A stretch of DNA of 18,956 bases from Nitrosomonadaceae bacterium (GTDB lineage Bacteria; Pseudomonadota; Gammaproteobacteria; Burkholderiales; Nitrosomonadaceae): NCBI GenBank assembly GCA_919902625.1, contig CAKKRO010000038.1, positions 1 to 18,956 of the forward strand. Direction: 5' to 3'. Position 1 is the stretch's first letter; each line of letters starts with the position of its first letter. Positions 1 to 7,987 of the stretch are shown in pieces. The notes under the pieces were generated by a model. It saw only the letters and a list, made by a program, of their open reading frames with translations, was not told the DNA's origin and searched no databases. Position numbers and translations under genes: made by a program.

Positions 1-200
1 AGCTACTAAATGGGATTGCTGCATGATGAGAATTCTTATACTGAGGTCCGGCAAAGTCATTCTGAGAAATGTTGGAGCAGGATTATACAACAGTCTCAAA
101 GCGGGAATTGCAAAAGCCAAGTAATAGGAATCAGTTCACAAGAGATCCGCTGGCTTGGCTATCTCATAGGACAGCTGGGTCATTGTTGGCTTAGCCATAA

Positions 201-229
201 AAATAAAAGGGGCAAAACCCCTTTTATTT
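201..229 (-). terminator. Rho-independent terminator of the cysteine-rich protein gene
   Basis: A perfect 12-bp inverted repeat (201-212 with 218-229) encloses a 5-nt loop, with four G:C pairs next to the loop. Read on the minus strand, the stem runs into a T-rich tail. It lies about 30 nt past the stop codon of the minus-strand gene at 262-510. The plus-strand arm also ends in a T-rich stretch, so it could act in both directions. Confidence 0.75.
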
Positions 230-261
230 GAGACACTTTTCATTGGAATCTGGCGTTCTTT

Positions 262-510
262 CTATTTGCAGCTTCCTACATCTTTGTCGGCAGGAATATC
301 ACATTTTCCAGAAGCGCAAACAGCATCCCGTTTACAAGCTTCCCCTGCTGGTTGCGGCGGTTTACATACCGGCGGATTCGCAGCTAACACACAGACAGTG
401 TTATCCTTGCAGTCCTTATCGTTTTTGCACTCATTCTCTGCAAAAGACACCTGGGGCAATGAAAACAATGACACAACCATAATCATTGATAATAAGCGAT
501 TTTTTAACAT
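262..510 (-). CDS. Small secreted cysteine-rich protein (Dickkopf-N-like cysteine pattern)
   Basis: This 82-residue protein has no function I can name. Residues 1-24 form a clear signal peptide: a Lys/Arg N-terminus, a hydrophobic core and a cleavage site after SFA. The mature part of about 58 residues has eight cysteines (28, 34, 40, 49, 59, 65, 70, 81) and is rich in Lys and Asp. The spacing, with CxxDxDC-like and GExC...CxSGxCD-like pieces, resembles Dickkopf N-terminal or EB-type cysteine-rich modules, which suggests four disulfides and a periplasmic or extracellular location. The start is well supported, because an AGAGGG ribosome site lies about 9 nt upstream of the ATG. The gene appears monocistronic, with its own promoter at 570-598 and a terminator at 201-229. 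The even cysteine count fits an oxidised exported protein. Being a real gene is well supported; the fold family is inferred from spacing alone. Confidence 0.8.
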   Translation of the reverse strand: MLKNRLLSMIMVVSLFSLPQVSFAENECKNDKDCKDNTVCVLAANPPVCKPPQPAGEACKRDAVCASGKCDIPADKDVGSCK

Positions 511-569
511 GTTATGAAACCCTCTTGTTATTAAGAATTCTGACAGTTACATACCAAACTTCAGCAATT

Positions 570-598
570 ATTCTAGGCTTCTCGTAAAACACCGTCAA
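570..598 (-). promoter_or_regulatory. Sigma-70-type promoter of the cysteine-rich protein gene
   Basis: On the minus strand TTGACG (593-598) is followed after exactly 17 nt by TAGAAT (570-575). Each hexamer matches the consensus at five of six positions. Transcription would start near 563, giving a leader of about 50 nt before the ATG at 510. Confidence 0.55.
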
Positions 599-709
599 GC
601 AATGGAAATTCTCAAATCCACCCACTTTGATTGATTTATATGTCGTAACCGCACCCGAACTACCCGTGATCAATTTCTTCTTACCCTTCTCATAAAATTT
701 TATGATCCC

Positions 710-2776
710 TTACACCCGCAGATATTCGGTTTTTTCACCGAGCCAGCGCTGGATATGCCGTTGCGCCAGATCAGGATATTCATTGAGCATTTCATCAGCC
801 ACTGACTGCGCTGCGGTGAGTAACTGACCGTCCTGTTCCAGATCAGCAAAACGCAACATCGGCACTCCACTCTGGCGCGCACCGAGAAATTCGCCGGGGC
901 CTCTGAGTTGCAAATCCCGGCGGGCGATTTCAAAACCATCCGATTGTTCAAAAATGATCTTAAGCCGCTGACGCGCAATGTCTGACAAAGGTTGCTGAAA
1001 CATTAGAATACAGATGCTGGCCTCCGATCCCCGGCCCACGCGGCCGCGCAGTTGGTGCAATTGCGATAGCCCCATGCGCTCGGCATTTTCAATCACCATG
1101 AGTGACGCGTTGGGCACGTCCACTCCCACCTCGATGACTGTCGTCGCCACTAATAATTGGATAGTGCCTCGCTTAAACGACGTCATCACCTCCGTTTTTT
1201 CCTGCGTGGACAATCGGCCATGCACCAAACCGACATTCAAATCCGGGAATATCCTGCTCAAGCTGTCGTGCGCTTCCATGGCTGTTTTGAGTTGCAGGGT
1301 TTCAGATTCTTCAATCAGCGGGCATACCCAGTAAACTTGTTTGCCTTGATGGCAAGCATGTTGGATACGCGCAATAATTTCGTTGCGACGGTTCTCGGCA
1401 ATCAACTTGGTCACGATCGGCGCCCTGCCGGGTGGCAGCTCATCAATAATGGACACATCCAGATCGGCAAAGTAACTCATGGAAAGCGTGCGCGGGATCG
1501 GTGTGGCACTCATCATGAGCTGGTGCGGCACCATATTTGCCTGTGCGCCTTTCATGCGCAACGCCAGCCGCTGATGCACCCCGAACCGGTGCTGCTCATC
1601 AATAATGACCAGACCCAACTGATGAAATATCACCTGCTCCTGAAACAAGGCGTGCGTGCCCACTGCAAGTTGCGCATTGCCCAGCGCAATATCATCCAGC
1701 GCGGCTTGCCTCTGTTTCTTTTTCTGGCTGCCGGATAACCAGACGACCCGTATTCCCAGTAGCTCAAACCAGGCGGATAATTTCTGAAAATGTTGCTCGG
1801 CGAGGATTTCAGTCGGCGCCATGATGGCGGCCTGAAAACCACTTTCAATCGCCTGCAACGCAGCCAGTGCCGCCACGATTGTTTTACCACTCCCGACATC
1901 GCCCTGTAACAGGCGCTGCATAGGGTGCACCGCCGCCAGGTCACGGCTGATTTCTGCGGATACTTTGATTTGTGCAGCCGTTAATTTAAAGGCAAGTTGC
2001 TGCAGAAATTTTTTGGCCAACTGATTCTTTTGTGGAAGTACCGGTGCGGAATGGCTGCGCCGCTGCCGATAGTGCAATCGCATGGATAATTGCTGCGCCA
2101 GCAATTCATCAAACTTGATACGCTGCCAGGCGGGATGGGTGCGTGTCTGTAGTGCGTCAATCGACACATCGGAAGGCGGGTTATGCAAGCACAGCACACT
2201 GGCCTGAAAGCTCGCCAGCCGATATTTTTTAATGATCTGCTCCGGCAGAGTCTCAGTCAGGTGCTGTTTTCTTTGGGCGTCCTGCAGAATCTGTCCAATC
2301 AGCTTACTCAGAATTTTCTGCGTCAAACCGGCTGTAGTCGGATAAACCGGCGTCAGGGTATCAGCCAGCGATTCACTCTCACGTACAATGCGGCATTTGG
2401 GATGAACCATTTCCGCGCCAAAGAAACCGCTGCGAATCTCGCCCAGCAGCCGCACACGCTTTCCCACAGCATAGGTTTTGATCTGACTGCCATAGAAATT
2501 CAGAAAGCGCATCACCAGGATACCGCTCCTGTCTTCAACCTGACAAACCAATTGCCGTCTAGGGCGGATGACCACTTCGTTATGAATAATCACGCCCTCG
2601 ACTTGCACCACCTGACCCTGGGGAGCGTCACTGATCGGAAACAGGTGGGTTTCGTCTTCATACCGGATCGGCAAGTGCAGGATCAAATCCAGCTCATTAC
2701 GAATGCCTAAACAGGATAATTTTTCCTGCATATGAGTACTGGCGGTCATCGTAACGACCGGTAATCCTGCATCCAT
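710..2776 (-). CDS. recG: ATP-dependent DNA helicase RecG
   Basis: RecG is a monomeric superfamily 2 helicase that regresses stalled replication forks and processes branched DNA and R-loops in the cytoplasm. The protein has about 688 residues, the normal length. In residues counted from the TTG one codon upstream, the OB-fold wedge domain spans about 55-150. Walker A GDVGSGKT is at 293-300, the DEQH box at 394-397, SAT at 424-426 and the QLRGRVGRG motif VI near 576-584. The C-terminal TRG region, with its RDLQLRGPGEFLGARQSG signature, is at 621-638. The start is uncertain. TTG at 2779 and ATG at 2776 are adjacent and match the family's N-terminus, while ATG codons at 2749 and 2731 would trim it, and none has a clear ribosome site. 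The gene lies 16-20 nt behind ridA on the same strand, so the two are probably co-transcribed. Confidence 0.96.
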   Translation of the reverse strand: MDAGLPVVTMTASTHMQEKLSCLGIRNELDLILHLPIRYEDETHLFPISDAPQGQVVQVEGVIIHNEVVIRPRRQLVCQVEDRSGILVMRFLNFYGSQIKTYAVGKRVRLLGEIRSGFFGAEMVHPKCRIVRESESLADTLTPVYPTTAGLTQKILSKLIGQILQDAQRKQHLTETLPEQIIKKYRLASFQASVLCLHNPPSDVSIDALQTRTHPAWQRIKFDELLAQQLSMRLHYRQRRSHSAPVLPQKNQLAKKFLQQLAFKLTAAQIKVSAEISRDLAAVHPMQRLLQGDVGSGKTIVAALAALQAIESGFQAAIMAPTEILAEQHFQKLSAWFELLGIRVVWLSGSQKKKQRQAALDDIALGNAQLAVGTHALFQEQVIFHQLGLVIIDEQHRFGVHQRLALRMKGAQANMVPHQLMMSATPIPRTLSMSYFADLDVSIIDELPPGRAPIVTKLIAENRRNEIIARIQHACHQGKQVYWVCPLIEESETLQLKTAMEAHDSLSRIFPDLNVGLVHGRLSTQEKTEVMTSFKRGTIQLLVATTVIEVGVDVPNASLMVIENAERMGLSQLHQLRGRVGRGSEASICILMFQQPLSDIARQRLKIIFEQSDGFEIARRDLQLRGPGEFLGARQSGVPMLRFADLEQDGQLLTAAQSVADEMLNEYPDLAQRHIQRWLGEKTEYLRV

Positions 2777-2795
2777 CAATTGATCGAATCTATGA

Positions 2796-3179
2796 CTACA
2801 AAACCATAACTGCGTCCATTTCCACCAATGCGCCTCGTGGTAAAGCTTTCACTCCAATTGCCGCACGTGCCGGATAAGGCTGAGTAAAATAACTGGCCAT
2901 AATTTCGTTGACCAGTGCAAAATTCTCGAGATCGGTTAAAAATATGTTTAGTTTCACAATATTATTCAAATTGCCTCCGCTGGCAGTAGCCACAGCACTC
3001 AAGTTTAAAAACACTTGCTGAATTTGGGCTTCTATTCCATTCACCATCTGCATGGTTGTTGCATCCAACCCAATCTGGCCTGACAAGTAAACGGTATCCC
3101 CTCCACTGACTCGAACCGCTTGGGAATAAGTGCCTATTGCTTGGGGAGCATCCGGGGTTTGGATTATTTGCGTACTCAT
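2796..3179 (-). CDS. ridA: RidA family reactive intermediate/imine deaminase
   Basis: RidA proteins hydrolyse reactive 2-aminoacrylate and related enamine/imine intermediates released by PLP-dependent dehydratases, protecting PLP enzymes in the cytoplasm. The 127-residue length is typical of these trimeric proteins. Active-site residues appear in the expected places: Tyr18 in the GTYSQAV motif, Arg105 in PARAAIGV, and Glu120 in the C-terminal VEMDAV motif. The arginine marks the true deaminase (RidA) subfamily rather than the Rid groups that lack it. The start is firm, since a TAGGAG ribosome site lies about 6-7 nt before the ATG. It is the first gene of a pair with recG, which begins fewer than 20 nt after its stop. 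murA diverges from it across a 189-bp gap. Confidence 0.93.
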   Translation of the reverse strand: MSTQIIQTPDAPQAIGTYSQAVRVSGGDTVYLSGQIGLDATTMQMVNGIEAQIQQVFLNLSAVATASGGNLNNIVKLNIFLTDLENFALVNEIMASYFTQPYPARAAIGVKALPRGALVEMDAVMVL

Positions 3180-3368
3180 TTCTTCTCCTAATGAATTTAC
3201 TCAATGCTTTTTTGTTATAGTAGTTACTAACGAACAGAACCTTAATTCCTCTATTACGTTATGATGCAGTGAACTTTGGCACATTTCAACCGGTTGATAG
3301 CTGTTTTTAAGCTGAGCATCAATCCAGGCAAGGATACTGATAAATTATTTATTTAAAACTTTCATTCA

Positions 3369-4622
3369 ATGCAAAAACTGATTATCCAAGGTGGTAGACC
3401 ACTGCACGGTGAGATTATCATCTCAGGCGCAAAAAATGCTGCACTTCCTGTTTTATGTGCTGCCTTGCTGACCAAAGAAACTTTAAAAATAAATAATATT
3501 CCTGCGCTGCAGGACATCACAACCATGTTATCACTGCTCGAACAAATGGGCACAAGCATCACCGATCATAGATCATCAGAGGTTTCGCTGACAGCTGCTA
3601 ATCTGACTCATCTTGTGGCTCCCTATGAAATGGTTAAAACCATGCGGGCAGCGATTCTGGTGCTTGGTCCATTACTTGCACGCGCCGGAGAAGCCAATAT
3701 TTCATTGCCGGGAGGCTGTGCGATCGGCCTGCGGCCTGTCGATCAGCATATCAAAGGCCTGCAAGCCATGGGAGCGGAAATTCATATCAGGCACGGCTAT
3801 ATTCATGCGGTTGCAAAGAAATTGCAGGGTGCGCGTATTGTATTTGATATTGTAACCGTGACGGGCACCGAGAATTTGATGATGGCTGCTACCTTAGCTG
3901 ACGGGACAACCATTCTTGAGAATGCCGCCCGGGAACCAGAAATTATTGATCTCGCCAATTGCCTGATCGCAATGGGCGCAAACATTCAGGGTGCCGGTAC
4001 TGATGTTATTACGATCGAAGGTGTGCAAACGCTGTATGGTACAGAACATACCGTAATGCCTGATCGTATCGAAACGGGCACTTTCTTGGTTGCAGCTACC
4101 GCTGCAGGCGGTGAGATTCATTTAAAAAATACTGACTCCCGCTTGCTGGACGCTGTTCTGGATAAACTGACCGAAGCGGGCGCCTGTATTGATGCCAATG
4201 AAAACTGGATTCATCTAAAAATGGACTCAAAACCCAAATCGGTCAATTTGCGCACGGCACCTTACCCGGCTTTTCCAACTGATATGCAGGCACAATTCAT
4301 GTCTCTGAATTGTGTTGCAGAGGGGACGGCTATTATCACCGAAACTATTTTCGAGAACCGGCTGATGCATGTGCAGGAATTAAAACGCATGAATGCCAAC
4401 ATCGAGGTGGAAGGCAATGCCGCTATTGTGTATGGAATTCCACAACTGGATGGGGCGCATGTCATGGCAACCGATTTACGCGCATCGGCCAGCCTGGTGA
4501 TTGCCGGATTGATTGCACAAGGCGAAACAATCATAGACCGCATTTACCACTTGGATCGTGGGTATGAGAATATTGAAGAGAAATTATCCGCTTTGGGCGC
4601 ACAAATCAGACGTATTAACTAA
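3369..4622 (+). CDS. murA: UDP-N-acetylglucosamine 1-carboxyvinyltransferase
   Basis: MurA transfers enolpyruvate from PEP to UDP-GlcNAc, the first committed cytoplasmic step of peptidoglycan synthesis. The 417-residue protein has the usual length. Lys22-Asn23 sit in the GAKNAALP motif. The catalytic Cys117 is in GGCAIGLRPVD, Asp305 in FPTDMQAQ and Arg397 in LDRGYE. The Cys rather than Asp at the catalytic position predicts the fosfomycin-sensitive form. The start is set by family alignment (MQKLIIQGG), because no Shine-Dalgarno sequence is visible in the AT-rich bases before the ATG. The gene stands alone and is divergent from ridA. It ends one base before a hairpin shared with the convergent gene at 4691-5314. 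The usual betaproteobacterial partners, such as hisG or bolA-type genes, are absent here. Confidence 0.97.
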   Translation: MQKLIIQGGRPLHGEIIISGAKNAALPVLCAALLTKETLKINNIPALQDITTMLSLLEQMGTSITDHRSSEVSLTAANLTHLVAPYEMVKTMRAAILVLGPLLARAGEANISLPGGCAIGLRPVDQHIKGLQAMGAEIHIRHGYIHAVAKKLQGARIVFDIVTVTGTENLMMAATLADGTTILENAAREPEIIDLANCLIAMGANIQGAGTDVITIEGVQTLYGTEHTVMPDRIETGTFLVAATAAGGEIHLKNTDSRLLDAVLDKLTEAGACIDANENWIHLKMDSKPKSVNLRTAPYPAFPTDMQAQFMSLNCVAEGTAIITETIFENRLMHVQELKRMNANIEVEGNAAIVYGIPQLDGAHVMATDLRASASLVIAGLIAQGETIIDRIYHLDRGYENIEEKLSALGAQIRRIN

Positions 4623-4652
4623 AAAGGCCTTTGAATTTGATCAAAGGCCTTT
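4621..4652. terminator. Shared terminator between murA and the convergent membrane-protein gene
   Basis: A perfect 12-bp inverted repeat (4623-4634 with 4641-4652) encloses a 6-nt loop and has an AAAGGCCTTT core in each arm. On the minus strand it is followed by a run of five T (complement of 4621-4625). It therefore suits the gene at 4691-5314 best, but it also immediately follows the murA stop codon. Confidence 0.65.
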
Positions 4653-4690
4653 GCAATATCAGTTAATAAATTGCTATTCCGTCAGCGGAA

Positions 4691-5314
4691 TTAAAGTTTC
4701 GGCAGTTTATAACTAACGACAACAGTAGCAATTTTCTTATTCAGCCCCATGACTGGAACCACCAGGATCTTTTTACCATCCACATCTGATTTAATGGTTA
4801 TTTTCTGGAGATTTAATATTTCCTTAGGAAATATTTCCACCCCTTTAGCTTCTTCAAGCCTTTTATCGGTTGAAACCAGTAATTGACCATCATCGCCAAT
4901 CAAAACAACCCGTTCGGTATCCTTCATTTTGACGATTTCACTCAAATACTGATCTATTTGTTCGATATTGTTACGAATCAGCTCTCCACGCACGGCCCAG
5001 GATAAAACCTGTCCAAATCGCTCTTCTTCCTTGATATACTGTTGATCAGCGTATTCACGGGCTTGTTGTATGATCACAACACGTTCATTCTCAAGTTTCT
5101 TGGCCATATCAGATTCAACTTTACTGACGGCAATGAGTTTCCAAGCAAAAATGATTACAATGATCCCCAAAAACACCAAGCCATACCAGATAGGCAACTG
5201 CATGTTAGGAATTTTAGCCAATGGTTCAAACTTTGCACTTAATAATGAGAATAAAGTTGTCGCCTTTGATTGTTCAGTTTGCTTATTTTGATTCTGCTTG
5301 CTTTGATCCGTCAT
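4691..5314 (-). CDS. Membrane-anchored protein with a Cache/PAS-like sensory domain, function unknown
   Basis: I do not recognise this 207-residue protein as a named family. Residues 1-38 are polar and Gln/Lys-rich, which suggests a cytoplasmic tail. One transmembrane helix spans about 41-62. A charged, coiled-coil-prone segment covers about 64-100. The rest (about 100-207) has alternating hydrophobic strands, including a VVLIGDDGQLLVSTD stretch at 136-150. That stretch is typical of PAS- or single-Cache-type sensor folds. The topology suggests a type II protein with its sensor domain in the periplasm. No output domain (kinase, GGDEF or methyl-accepting) is attached. The start is firm, with AAGGAG (complement of 5321-5326) 6 nt before the ATG. 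It is monocistronic, convergent with murA and divergent from argH. The Cache/PAS reading is inferred from the strand pattern only. Confidence 0.8.
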   Translation of the reverse strand: MTDQSKQNQNKQTEQSKATTLFSLLSAKFEPLAKIPNMQLPIWYGLVFLGIIVIIFAWKLIAVSKVESDMAKKLENERVVIIQQAREYADQQYIKEEERFGQVLSWAVRGELIRNNIEQIDQYLSEIVKMKDTERVVLIGDDGQLLVSTDKRLEEAKGVEIFPKEILNLQKITIKSDVDGKKILVVPVMGLNKKIATVVVSYKLPKL

Positions 5315-5600
5315 GGATAACTCCTTGTATAGATGGCAGGAAAAGTAATGTGTATCAATAAAATTTATTTACCGCTCGCTTCATTAAAAGTAAAATAAAT
5401 ATAACTTATTGTTTTTATAATTAATTGTAAAGCACATAACGCTTGAAGAAGTGCAAAGATATAGCACAATAAACAGCCATGCATTTATGTTTTATAATTT
5501 ACGCTTCTCCAGAATCTGTACTTAATAAAAACTTTACGCTCAAAGAACGCCAAATCATCAAATTCATTCATACTCCCGGCAAAGAATTATAGCAATTTAA

Positions 5601-7004
5601 ATGGAGAAAAACTCATCAGTGGAAAATAACAAAAAAACCTGGTCGGGACGATTTAATGAACCTGTCTCGGAACTTGTAGAACGCTATACAGCTTCAGTGA
5701 GTTTTGATCAACGATTAGCCGAATATGATATTCAGGGATCATTAGCCCATGCGCAGATGCTTTCAGCGCAAGGAATTATCAGCCATGCAGATTGGATCGC
5801 CATTGAGCAAGGCTTAAATCAAATTCGTGATGAAATCCGCAATAATCAATTTATCTGGTCACAAGCACTTGAAGATGTTCATTTAAATATTGAAAAACGT
5901 CTGACCACTTTGATTGGTGACGCAGGTAAACGATTACATACCGCTCGTTCACGTAATGATCAGGTCGCCACTGATATTCGACTCTTTTTACGCGCTTCGA
6001 TTGATGAGATTATCCATCTGATCAAGGCAATGCAACATGCTTTGTTAGACCTGGCAGAACAACATATCCATACCGTTATGCCAGGCTTTACACATTTACA
6101 GGTAGCGCAGCCCATTTCATTTGGTCATCACCTAATGGCTTATTTTGAAATGTTAAAACGAGACATTGGGAGACTCACCGACTGTAGAAAACGGGTGAAT
6201 CAATTGCCATTGGGAGCCGCAGCACTGGCTGGCACCAGTTACCCCATCAACCGTGAACTGGTCGCAGAACTGCTGGGCTTTGAAGGAATCTGTGAAAACT
6301 CATTGGATGCAGTTTCAGACCGGGATTTCGCCATTGAATTTAGCGCCTGCGCATCTTTAATCATGACTCATTTGTCCCGCATGTCTGAAGAATTCATTTT
6401 GTGGATGAATCCATCATTCGGTTTTATTCAATTGGCGGATCGATTTTGCACCGGCTCTTCCATTATGCCGCAGAAGAAAAACCCTGATGTGCCGGAATTA
6501 GTCCGTGGCAAAACTGGCCGTATCAATGGTCATTTGGTTGCACTACTCACGTTAATGAAAGCTCAGCCACTTGCCTATAATAAGGATAATCAAGAAGATA
6601 AAGAACCTCTTTTTGATACTGTCGATACTCTGATGGACACCTTGCGAATTTATGCAGACATGCTTACGGGTGTTCACGTCAACCCAGAGGTGATGCGCTC
6701 ATCAGCATTGCGTGGTTATGCAACGGCCACTGATCTGGCTGATTATCTGACTAAAAAAGGCATTCCTTTTCGCGATGCGCACGAGATTGTGGCCCAAACA
6801 GTTCAGTATGCAGAGCAAAAAGGCAGCGATCTCAACGAAATTGAGCTGAGTGAATTACAAAAATTCTCTCCGCAAATTGAATCTGATATTTTTGCCGTCT
6901 TAACACTGGAAGGTTCCATGGGCAGCCGCAAACATATCGGCGGCACCGCACCCGAACAGGTACAGGCAGCCATTCAAAAAGCCAAAGAATGGTTAGAGTT
7001 ATAG
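5601..7004 (+). CDS. argH: Argininosuccinate lyase
   Basis: ArgH cleaves argininosuccinate to arginine and fumarate, the last step of arginine biosynthesis in the cytoplasm. The protein has 467 residues, a standard length for this homotetramer of the fumarase/aspartase superfamily. The signature loop GSSIMPQKKNPD is at 285-296 and carries the catalytic Ser287. The SRNDQVATD motif is at 117-125 and His165 sits in GFTHLQVAQP. The N-terminus contains the family WSGRF motif (WGGRF in many relatives) near residues 14-18. No good Shine-Dalgarno precedes the ATG, so the start is chosen by alignment. The fructosamine-kinase family gene begins 11 nt after its stop, so the two are probably one transcript. 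The 286-bp region upstream is AT-rich with no clear promoter; TTGAAG near 5442 with CACAAT near 5465 is a weak candidate. Confidence 0.97.
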   Translation: MEKNSSVENNKKTWSGRFNEPVSELVERYTASVSFDQRLAEYDIQGSLAHAQMLSAQGIISHADWIAIEQGLNQIRDEIRNNQFIWSQALEDVHLNIEKRLTTLIGDAGKRLHTARSRNDQVATDIRLFLRASIDEIIHLIKAMQHALLDLAEQHIHTVMPGFTHLQVAQPISFGHHLMAYFEMLKRDIGRLTDCRKRVNQLPLGAAALAGTSYPINRELVAELLGFEGICENSLDAVSDRDFAIEFSACASLIMTHLSRMSEEFILWMNPSFGFIQLADRFCTGSSIMPQKKNPDVPELVRGKTGRINGHLVALLTLMKAQPLAYNKDNQEDKEPLFDTVDTLMDTLRIYADMLTGVHVNPEVMRSSALRGYATATDLADYLTKKGIPFRDAHEIVAQTVQYAEQKGSDLNEIELSELQKFSPQIESDIFAVLTLEGSMGSRKHIGGTAPEQVQAAIQKAKEWLEL

Positions 7005-7015
7005 AAGATTAAAAC

Positions 7016-7900
7016 GTGCATGCATGGGGTGAAATCAGCAAGCAAATTTCTACCGCTACAAACTGTCACTTTAAGGTAAAAGAGACAAATGCGATCGGTG
7101 GCGGCTGTATTAACCAAACTTATCGTATCGCAGATGGCGCTCAACGCTATTTTGTTAAATTAAATACAACAAATAGTCTTCCCATGTTTGAAGCGGAAGC
7201 CGCTGGTTTAATGGAAATTCATCAATCGCATACTTTGCGTGTTCCGTTACCGGTATGCTATGGACAAAACGATCACTATGCATGGTTAGTTCTGGAATAT
7301 CTGACCATTCACAACAGCGCTCATCGAAACGCATCCGATCTGGGTATACAACTTGCCGCCATGCACCGCGTCGTTTCCAATCAATTTGGCTGGGTTCGCA
7401 ATAATACGATCGGACAAACGCCACAAATAAATACAACTTCTTCAGACTGGATATATTTTTGGCAGACTCATCGCCTAGGCTATCAATTAGATCTGGCCAG
7501 AATCCATGGATTTAACGGAAAACTGCAAAATCTGGGTGAGCAATTGCTCATTAATCTGAACAAGTTTTTTTCAGGTGTATCACCTGTTCCTTCACTGTTA
7601 CACGGTGATCTGTGGAGCGGCAATTATTCATATGACGAAATGGGAAATCCGGTTTTATTTGATCCTGCCGTATATTATGGTGATCGTGAAACCGATATCG
7701 CCATGACCGAGCTTTTTGGCGGTTTCCCAGCCAATTTTTATTCTGCTTACCGGCATGATTATCCACTGGATTCCGGGTATAATATACGCAAAGTGGTTTA
7801 TAACCTTTATCACGTTCTGAATCATTTGAATCTTTTTGGTGGTAATTATCGCTACCAAGCTGAGCAAATGATGAATAGGTTACTTGCTGAAATTCACTAA
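7016..7900 (+). CDS. Fructosamine kinase / ketosamine-3-kinase family protein
   Basis: Members of this family phosphorylate the sugar carbon of glycated amines (fructosamines or ribulosamines), which destabilises and removes the adduct. They share the aminoglycoside-phosphotransferase fold. The 294-residue protein carries the GGGCINQTYRI loop at 28-38, the ATP-binding Lys48 in YFVKLN, and Glu59. The catalytic HGDLWSGN is at 196-203 (Asp198), and the metal-binding DPAVYYGDRETDIAM begins at Asp216. These match the family closely. The start is a GTG, 11 nt after argH. There is no in-frame ATG near the N-terminus and only a weak AGAAGA ribosome site. Placement with argH suggests co-transcription but does not prove a shared pathway. 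The actual substrate (protein amine, free amino acid or small ribulosamine) cannot be read from the sequence. Confidence 0.9.
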   Translation: MHAWGEISKQISTATNCHFKVKETNAIGGGCINQTYRIADGAQRYFVKLNTTNSLPMFEAEAAGLMEIHQSHTLRVPLPVCYGQNDHYAWLVLEYLTIHNSAHRNASDLGIQLAAMHRVVSNQFGWVRNNTIGQTPQINTTSSDWIYFWQTHRLGYQLDLARIHGFNGKLQNLGEQLLINLNKFFSGVSPVPSLLHGDLWSGNYSYDEMGNPVLFDPAVYYGDRETDIAMTELFGGFPANFYSAYRHDYPLDSGYNIRKVVYNLYHVLNHLNLFGGNYRYQAEQMMNRLLAEIH

Positions 7901-7987
7901 TAAACACTGGATAACACTGTCCACTCAAATGCCATACAAAAGCTATCTGATTGTTCTTATAGATTATTCTGATTATTGCAGTCACTT

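Noticed and set aside
2..124. A plus-strand frame open from the window edge to a TAA at 122-124 (about 40 residues, Lys-rich end).
   Set aside because: It is short, has no recognisable family, and could be open by chance. A different frame (10-231) is also open and runs into the terminator, so neither can be supported.
690..705. A perfect 16-bp AT-rich palindrome just after the recG stop codon.
   Set aside because: It has no loop, no G:C core and no clear T tail, so it does not support a terminator or a defined operator.
1157..1738. A long plus-strand open frame (193 codons) opposite recG.
   Set aside because: It lies wholly within recG, whose motifs are complete. It is a shadow frame with no family resemblance.
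5479..5592. A 37-codon plus-strand frame just before argH, considered as a leader peptide.
   Set aside because: It has no ribosome site, no run of arginine codons and no attenuator-like hairpins.
7551..7985. A 144-codon minus-strand frame opposite the end of the fructosamine-kinase family gene.
   Set aside because: It is antisense to a gene with complete motifs and has an atypical composition rich in His, Asn and Gln.
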